DNA of 9,430 nt, taken from the NCBI GenBank assembly GCA_003222375.1, contig QHVX01000140.1:1-9430 (forward strand), read 5' to 3'. The notes below the pieces were generated by a model. That model was not told the origin of the DNA. It saw only the letters and a list, made by a program, of their open reading frames with translations, and searched no databases. The stretch's first letter is position 1, and every line of letters starts with the position of its first letter. The position numbers were made by a program, and so were the translations under genes. The DNA is from Acidobacteriota bacterium (GTDB lineage: Bacteria > Acidobacteriota > Thermoanaerobaculia > Gp7-AA8). Shown here piece by piece: positions 5,930 through 9,430 of the stretch.

Positions 5930-7618
5930 TCATCGCGGTGCGCGCATTGATCCCTCGCTCCGCTCGGGACTCAGTGCGTCCCGTAGCTTCACGAGCGTCT
6001 CCTCTTCCGCAATTGCGTGCAGCTCCTTTACTTTTAGTAACGCCGCGTCGGCGCGCGCAAGCAATTCCGGTTTATCGACATTCGCGAGATTGATGCACAC
6101 GTTCTGATAGGCGCCGGCGGCAGCGGCGCGGGCCATCTGCACGCCGACGCCGGCATCGGAGAGCGACGCCTGCAAGCCGAGGCGGGCCACTTCGCGACAC
6201 AGCTCGATGACCTCCGGACATGCTTCGAGCACGCCTAACGGGACCTCAGTCGCCGCGACGGTCGCATCATCGATGGCTCTTTCACGGTTTGGATCATCCT
6301 TCGGCATTCGCATCGCTTCGAGCAGGCGATCGAAAGCCGCGGTGTCGGCATCGACGGCGGCGAGCAACTGACCTTTGAGCTCCTGACCGCGCATTGCGAT
6401 CGTGTCGAGAGCGTGTTGTTTCGACTCGAACCCTTTTTTGGTGTGCGAAAGCACGGCGACCATCGACGCGAGGCCCGCTGCCATCGACGCTGCCAGCGCC
6501 GCAACCGAGCCACCGCCGGGAGCTGGGGAGTCGCTCGACAGCTCGTCGAGGAATTCGCGGACGGACAGCGAGGCGAGTTTGGACATCGACTGCAGACGAT
6601 ATTCGATGACGCGCTCCTTTGGATCGAAGGGTTTCACTTCTGAGAGGCCGAGAGTCTGAATCGCTGTCTGAACCAGCGCCGAATCGGGCACCCCCGTCGG
6701 CCGCCCCATGCGGCGCAAGTAGTGACGCCCCGCGTCGAGAAGAACGGACAGCGGCACCAGGCCGACGATTTCCGATCCGGTGACGCGCAATCCCCGCTCG
6801 CGCGCGCGTTCTTCACAGGTGTCGAACGCGACGTGCAGCGGCGTGACATCGAGATCGGTGAGGTTGATCGAGACCTGTGCCCGTCCGTACTCTGGTATAG
6901 CCCAACCGACCGCTTTTACCGATTTCAATAGTCCAGGCTCCCAGAGCGGTTCGCCATTCCTGTCGAGAATCGGCTGACCTTCCGCATCGCGCTTCATCCG
7001 TCCACGCTCTCGCACGTCGAATGCGACGCGGGTCGCGAGGCGCTTGTCCATCGTGTTGAGGTTGACGTTGTAGGCGACCAGAAATTTTCTCGCGCCGATG
7101 ACGGTCGCGCCGCAGCGCGGATTGAATTTCGCCGGACCGAAGTCGGGCTTCCAGTCCATGTGCACAATTTTTTGCGCGAGGCCTTCGTACTCGCCCTCCC
7201 GGATGTCGGCGAGATTGCGGCGATGGGGCGCGCTGGCCGCGAACTCGTAGAGATAGACCGGAAGGGAAAGCTCGTCGCCGACGCGCCGACCGAGCCGTCG
7301 GGCCAGCTCCGCGCATTCGTCCATCGTCATCTCGGAGACCGGAACGAACGGCACCACATCGACGGCGCCGATGCGGGGGTGCGCTCCGCGATGCTTGCTC
7401 ATGTCGATCAGCTCGTAGCCCTTTCGAATGAGCTGAAATGCGCCTTCGACGACCGCGTCCGGCCCGCCGACGAAGGTGATGACCGTGCGGTTGGTCTCGA
7501 AACCGGGATCGATGTTCAGGAGCGTGATACCTGGAACAGCGGCGGCCGCGGCCACCGCTTCGTAAACCTCTGGACGTCGTCCTTCCGAAATATTCGGGAC
7601 GCACTCCACCAGTTTCAC
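5930..7618 (-). CDS. ftcD: Bifunctional glutamate formimidoyltransferase / formimido-THF cyclodeaminase
   Basis: Transfers the formimino group from N-formimino-L-glutamate to tetrahydrofolate, then deaminates it to 5,10-methenyl-THF plus ammonia: the end of one histidine degradation route and a one-carbon entry point. The 562 residues carry both activities, as in the 541-residue mammalian enzyme. The transferase part (1-about 335) has LVECVPNISEG, ETNRTVITFVG and KHRGAHPRIGAVDV, in which His80 aligns with catalytic His82 of the mammalian protein. KERVIEY leads through a linker to the cyclodeaminase (about 346-548), with SPAPGGGSVAALAASMAAGLASM and AAVDADTAAF (Asp423/425 region). The GTG start at 7618 overlaps the ftsX stop (GTGA), and GAGGAG lies 5 nt upstream; the open frame further upstream is antisense-free overlap with ftsX and is rejected. 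The last dozen residues (SPERSEGSMRAPR) derive from a dispersed repeat. No hut genes are adjacent. Confidence 0.96.
   Translation of the reverse strand: MKLVECVPNISEGRRPEVYEAVAAAAAVPGITLLNIDPGFETNRTVITFVGGPDAVVEGAFQLIRKGYELIDMSKHRGAHPRIGAVDVVPFVPVSEMTMDECAELARRLGRRVGDELSLPVYLYEFAASAPHRRNLADIREGEYEGLAQKIVHMDWKPDFGPAKFNPRCGATVIGARKFLVAYNVNLNTMDKRLATRVAFDVRERGRMKRDAEGQPILDRNGEPLWEPGLLKSVKAVGWAIPEYGRAQVSINLTDLDVTPLHVAFDTCEERARERGLRVTGSEIVGLVPLSVLLDAGRHYLRRMGRPTGVPDSALVQTAIQTLGLSEVKPFDPKERVIEYRLQSMSKLASLSVREFLDELSSDSPAPGGGSVAALAASMAAGLASMVAVLSHTKKGFESKQHALDTIAMRGQELKGQLLAAVDADTAAFDRLLEAMRMPKDDPNRERAIDDATVAATEVPLGVLEACPEVIELCREVARLGLQASLSDAGVGVQMARAAAAGAYQNVCINLANVDKPELLARADAALLKVKELHAIAEEETLVKLRDALSPERSEGSMRAPR
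5949..5973. repeat. Further degenerate repeat arm inside the ftcD 3' end
   Basis: The plus-strand bases from GATCCCTCGCTCCGCTCGGG onward match the second arm of the neighbouring repeat (5875-5899) at 18 of the first 21 positions, then diverge. They encode, on the minus strand, the SPERSEGS residues at the end of FtcD. The repeat family has therefore reached into the coding region. Confidence 0.75.
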
Positions 7619-8532
7619 GCCGGCTCCTCGCCACTCTCGCGCACCGAAAGCCAGCTGCCGAAGTAACCGGCGATCGTTCCGCCCGCGATCAGCGCCGCGA
7701 TTTTTTGCCACGGCAAAAATCCATTGAACAGAAAACTCCACACCAGCGCGTTCGCGGGCGGAAGCAATCTGCGGGCGACGAGGAAAGCCGTGAACAGGAG
7801 GATGAGGGCCAGAAGCGAGCCGAGGATGCCCTGCAGCAGTCCCTCGACGAGGAACGGGCCGCGAATGATGCGCTCCGTTGCGCCGACGAGGCGCATGATC
7901 TCGATTTCTTCGCGATAAAGCATCATGGTCAGCCGGATGACATTGGCGATCGTGAAGGCCGCCGCCAGCGCGAGGATGCCGCCCGCCACCAGGCCGACGA
8001 TGTTGATCACGTTGACGACTCTTTTCAGCCGCCGGACCCACTCCCAGTCGAACTGGACGTCATCGACGCCTGCGATCGCGCGGACCTCATTCACTTCCCT
8101 CGCGAAGGTCGCCGACTGAACGCTGTTAGGCGCAACGTCGCACTCGAAGGAGGGCGGAAACGGATTGCCGTCGAGCTGTCTGACGATCGGATCCAGATTC
8201 GTGAAATACGACGAGAACCTTCGAAGCGCTTCGTCACGGCTGACAAAGCGTCGTCGCGCAAATTCACGATGGCCAGCGAGATATCTGTCGACCGCGGCGA
8301 TCTGCGACGGATTCGCATCGTTGGCGAGATAGATCTCGACTCGCGATTTTCCCTGCGCGATCGTCACGGCGCGGCCCAGGTTTTCCGAGATGAGGAGGAA
8401 GGCGCCGACGATGAGGAGCGAGATCGCGATCATCGCGACCGCCACGAAACTCGATCGCTTCGACACCCAGATGCGGCGAAAGGCTTCGCGGAAGAAGTAA
8501 ACCAGGATGTTGGATGGGATCTGTTCGTTCAC
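7615..8532 (-). CDS. ftsX: Cell-division ABC transporter permease FtsX
   Basis: The membrane half of the FtsEX complex, which passes ATP-driven conformational change across the inner membrane to activate cell-wall hydrolases at the division site. At 305 residues it has the FtsX layout: a cytoplasmic N-terminus (FFREAFRRIWVSKRSSF), TM1 (about 28-49), a large periplasmic domain (about 55-170), TM2 (173-199), TM3 (225-255) and TM4 (277-297). The cytoplasmic segment between TM2 and TM3 carries YREEIEIMRLVGATERIIRG (206-225), the family's coupling-helix signature, and FLVEGLLQGILGS follows. The GTG start overlaps the ftsE stop as GTGA, and the gene's own stop overlaps ftcD the same way. Like most FtsX it lacks the ATPase itself. 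No hydrolase-activator gene (EnvC or M23 type) follows in the window. Confidence 0.95.
   Translation of the reverse strand: MNEQIPSNILVYFFREAFRRIWVSKRSSFVAVAMIAISLLIVGAFLLISENLGRAVTIAQGKSRVEIYLANDANPSQIAAVDRYLAGHREFARRRFVSRDEALRRFSSYFTNLDPIVRQLDGNPFPPSFECDVAPNSVQSATFAREVNEVRAIAGVDDVQFDWEWVRRLKRVVNVINIVGLVAGGILALAAAFTIANVIRLTMMLYREEIEIMRLVGATERIIRGPFLVEGLLQGILGSLLALILLFTAFLVARRLLPPANALVWSFLFNGFLPWQKIAALIAGGTIAGYFGSWLSVRESGEEPA
7624..7629 (-). promoter_or_regulatory. Shine-Dalgarno fixing the GTG start of ftcD
   Basis: GAGGAG on the minus strand sits 5 nt before GTG 7618, within the last codons of ftsX. It decides the FtcD start at VKLVECVPN and rules out a 141-residue N-terminal extension. 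Confidence 0.8.
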
Positions 8533-9245
8533 GACCAGTTCACGAACATCGATTCGCCGCGGGCGGCCGGTTTCTCGGCCGTGGCGGGCTTCTCGTCCAC
8601 GATCCGGCCGTGATCGAGCGCGATCACCCGGCGGTGGCTGCGCTGGATCAGATCGCGATCGTGTGTCGCGAGCAGCACCGTCGACCCGCGCAGGTTCGCG
8701 TCACTGAAAATCTCGAGCACTTCCTGCGCGAGGTCGGGATCGAGATTGCCGGTCGGCTCGTCGGCGATCAGCATGAGCGGATCGTTGATCAGCGCCCGGG
8801 CGATCGCGACGCGCTGCTGCTCGCCGCCGGAAAGTTGCAGAGGGTAGTAATTGATCTTGTGCTGCAGATTGACAGCCCGGAGCGCGCCGTACGCTTTCTT
8901 TTTGTGCTCCTTCGCGGAAAGGCCGATGGCCGTCAGGATGAATGAGAGATTTTCGAAAATCGTCATGCGCTCGATCAGCTTGAAATCCTGGAAGACCATT
9001 CCGATCTCGCGCCGGAAATAGGGCAGGTGCGATCGCTTCATCGCGTTGAGATTGCGGCCGTTGACGACGATCTGTCCTTCGGTCGGCCGCATCTGACGCA
9101 GGATCAACTTCAGCAGCGTCGATTTTCCGGCGCCGCTGGGTCCGGTCAGGAAGACGAATTCGCCCTTTTCGATGTGGAAAGTCACGTCGTGGAGGGCGGT
9201 CGAATACGCGTCGAAGCGCTTCGTGACGTGATAGAAGTGGATCAT
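8529..9245 (-). CDS. ftsE: Cell-division ATP-binding protein FtsE
   Basis: The ABC ATPase partner of FtsX, cytoplasmic and peripheral to the membrane, linking ATP hydrolysis to septal wall cleavage. All ABC motifs are intact: Walker A GPSGAGKST (35-43), Q-loop VFQDF (Gln86), signature LSGGEQQRVAIARAL (138-152), Walker B LMLIADE (Glu163), D-loop GNLDP, and H-loop THD (His195). MIHFYHVTKRF at the start and the FRREIGMVFQDFKL segment are typical of FtsE. At 238 residues it is slightly longer than typical, with a proline/alanine-rich tail (about 219-238). The ATG at 9245 fits the family start. No good Shine-Dalgarno precedes it. TATCAT (minus strand, 9260-9265) could be a -10 box giving a very short leader, but no convincing -35 accompanies it. 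First gene of the ftsE-ftsX-ftcD operon. Confidence 0.96.
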   Translation of the reverse strand: MIHFYHVTKRFDAYSTALHDVTFHIEKGEFVFLTGPSGAGKSTLLKLILRQMRPTEGQIVVNGRNLNAMKRSHLPYFRREIGMVFQDFKLIERMTIFENLSFILTAIGLSAKEHKKKAYGALRAVNLQHKINYYPLQLSGGEQQRVAIARALINDPLMLIADEPTGNLDPDLAQEVLEIFSDANLRGSTVLLATHDRDLIQRSHRRVIALDHGRIVDEKPATAEKPAARGESMFVNWS

Positions 9246-9274
9246 CGAGGTGTCGCTTCATGATAACAGCCCTT

Positions 9275-9334
9275 CCCCATCTTCCTTCGCCCCGCGAAGC
9301 GGGGAGAAGGTGGCCCGCAGGACCGGATGAGGGG
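9275..9334. repeat. Palindromic intergenic repeat between ftsE and crcB
   Basis: The inner hairpin is CCTTC-G-CCCCGC (9284-9295) pairing with GCGGGG-A-GAAGG (9299-9310) around a GAA loop, with one G/A mismatch. An outer pair, CCCCATC (9275-9281) with GATGAGGGG (9326-9334, one bulged base), encloses it. From general knowledge, sequences reading 'CCCCGCGAAGCGGGGAGAAGGTGG...GGATGAGGGG' recur between genes in many GC-rich bacteria. Copy number in this genome is unknown. Confidence 0.7.
9330..9334 (+). promoter_or_regulatory. Candidate Shine-Dalgarno for crcB within the repeat
   Basis: AGGGG, the end of the palindromic repeat, lies 8 nt before ATG 9343. It is the only purine-rich stretch upstream of that start, so the repeat appears to supply the ribosome binding site. 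Confidence 0.5.
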
Positions 9335-9342
9335 TCGTTGAA

Positions 9343-9430
9343 ATGACGCGGTTTCTTCTCGTCTGTCTCGGCGGCGCGATCGGAACGGCGGCGCGCTATC
9401 TCACCGCAATCTGGGTGCCGACGCTGTTAG
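9343..9430 (+). CDS. crcB: CrcB/Fluc fluoride channel, 3'-truncated by window edge
   Basis: The first 29 residues of a small membrane protein, MTRFLLVCLGGAIGTAARYL and onward. The hydrophobic first helix with GGAIGTAARY matches the conserved 'GGxxGxxxRY' start of CrcB (Fluc) proteins, which dimerise to export fluoride. The frame is open to the window end; full-length members are about 125 residues, so most of the gene is missing. The ATG at 9343 is the natural family start. It is divergent from ftsE with 97 nt between the starts. I looked for the fluoride riboswitch (crcB motif) upstream and did not recognise one; the interval is mostly a palindromic repeat. The call rests on a short stretch. 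Confidence 0.8.
   Translation, partial: MTRFLLVCLGGAIGTAARYLTAIWVPTLL

Noticed and set aside
7619..8041. A 141-residue N-terminal extension of FtcD in the same open frame
   Set aside because: It lies wholly inside ftsX in another frame, has no family similarity I can see, and the GTG at 7618 has GAGGAG 5 nt upstream and begins exactly at the conserved LVECVPN.
7705..8613. A 302-codon open frame on the plus strand
   Set aside because: It is antisense to ftsX and ftsE, its composition is charged and Arg/Asp-rich as expected for a GC-rich shadow, and it shows no recognisable domain.
9246..9342. Fluoride riboswitch upstream of crcB
   Set aside because: I could not find the conserved fluoride-aptamer core in this short interval; it is largely occupied by the palindromic repeat. 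A covariance-model search would settle it.
1..9430. tRNA, rRNA, phage or insertion-sequence genes
   Set aside because: Nothing with the expected conserved arms, lengths or motifs was seen on either strand, and real protein genes account for nearly all of the window.

Overview
The window is a GC-rich (by eye about 60%), gene-dense bacterial chromosomal segment. No rRNA, tRNA, CRISPR array, transposase or phage gene is visible. Three things suggest a free-living environmental Gram-negative, possibly Acidobacteriota: a fused two-domain FtcD, a DUF3052 protein in an operon with secreted proteins, and the dispersed palindromic repeat that translates as 'PERSEGS'. This assignment is a low-confidence inference from gene content.

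Layout. (1) 1-2336, plus strand: the end of a polysaccharide locus, with a family 4 glycosyltransferase cut by the window edge and a WcaJ/WbaP-type initiating sugar-phosphate transferase, overlapping by 4 nt. (2) 2381-3842, plus strand: three small genes joined by 1-nt and 4-nt overlaps, encoding a secreted DUF4410-like protein, a DUF3052 protein and a secreted Cache-domain protein. A plausible promoter and a strong Shine-Dalgarno precede the first. (3) 3836-4407, minus strand: an AbrB-fold antitoxin and PIN-domain toxin pair (VapBC type). The toxin's 3' end overlaps the 3' end of the Cache gene by 7 nt. (4) 4446-5744, plus strand: hemL (tetrapyrrole synthesis), divergent from the antitoxin across only 38 nt. 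(5) 5745-5929: a hairpin terminator followed by a dispersed inverted repeat, whose further degenerate copy runs into the 3' end of the next gene. (6) 5930-9245, minus strand: an overlapping ftsE-ftsX-ftcD operon pairing the cell-division ABC system with the bifunctional formimino-folate enzyme. (7) 9246-9430: a palindromic repeat and the start of a plus-strand crcB (fluoride channel) cut by the window edge.

How the genes relate. The two polysaccharide enzymes belong to one pathway: loading a sugar-phosphate onto undecaprenyl phosphate, then extending it. VapB and VapC form a self-contained module. FtsE and FtsX form one membrane complex. FtcD has no obvious functional link to FtsEX but is translationally coupled to it. 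The start/stop overlaps (TTGA twice, TGATG, ATGA, GTGA twice) show a compact genome that relies on translational coupling. I see no clear-cut undescribed system. The best candidates for a second look are the DUF4410-like/DUF3052/Cache trio, the ftsEX-ftcD coupling, the near-symmetric divergent promoter region, and the repeats that have become part of a coding end or a ribosome binding site.
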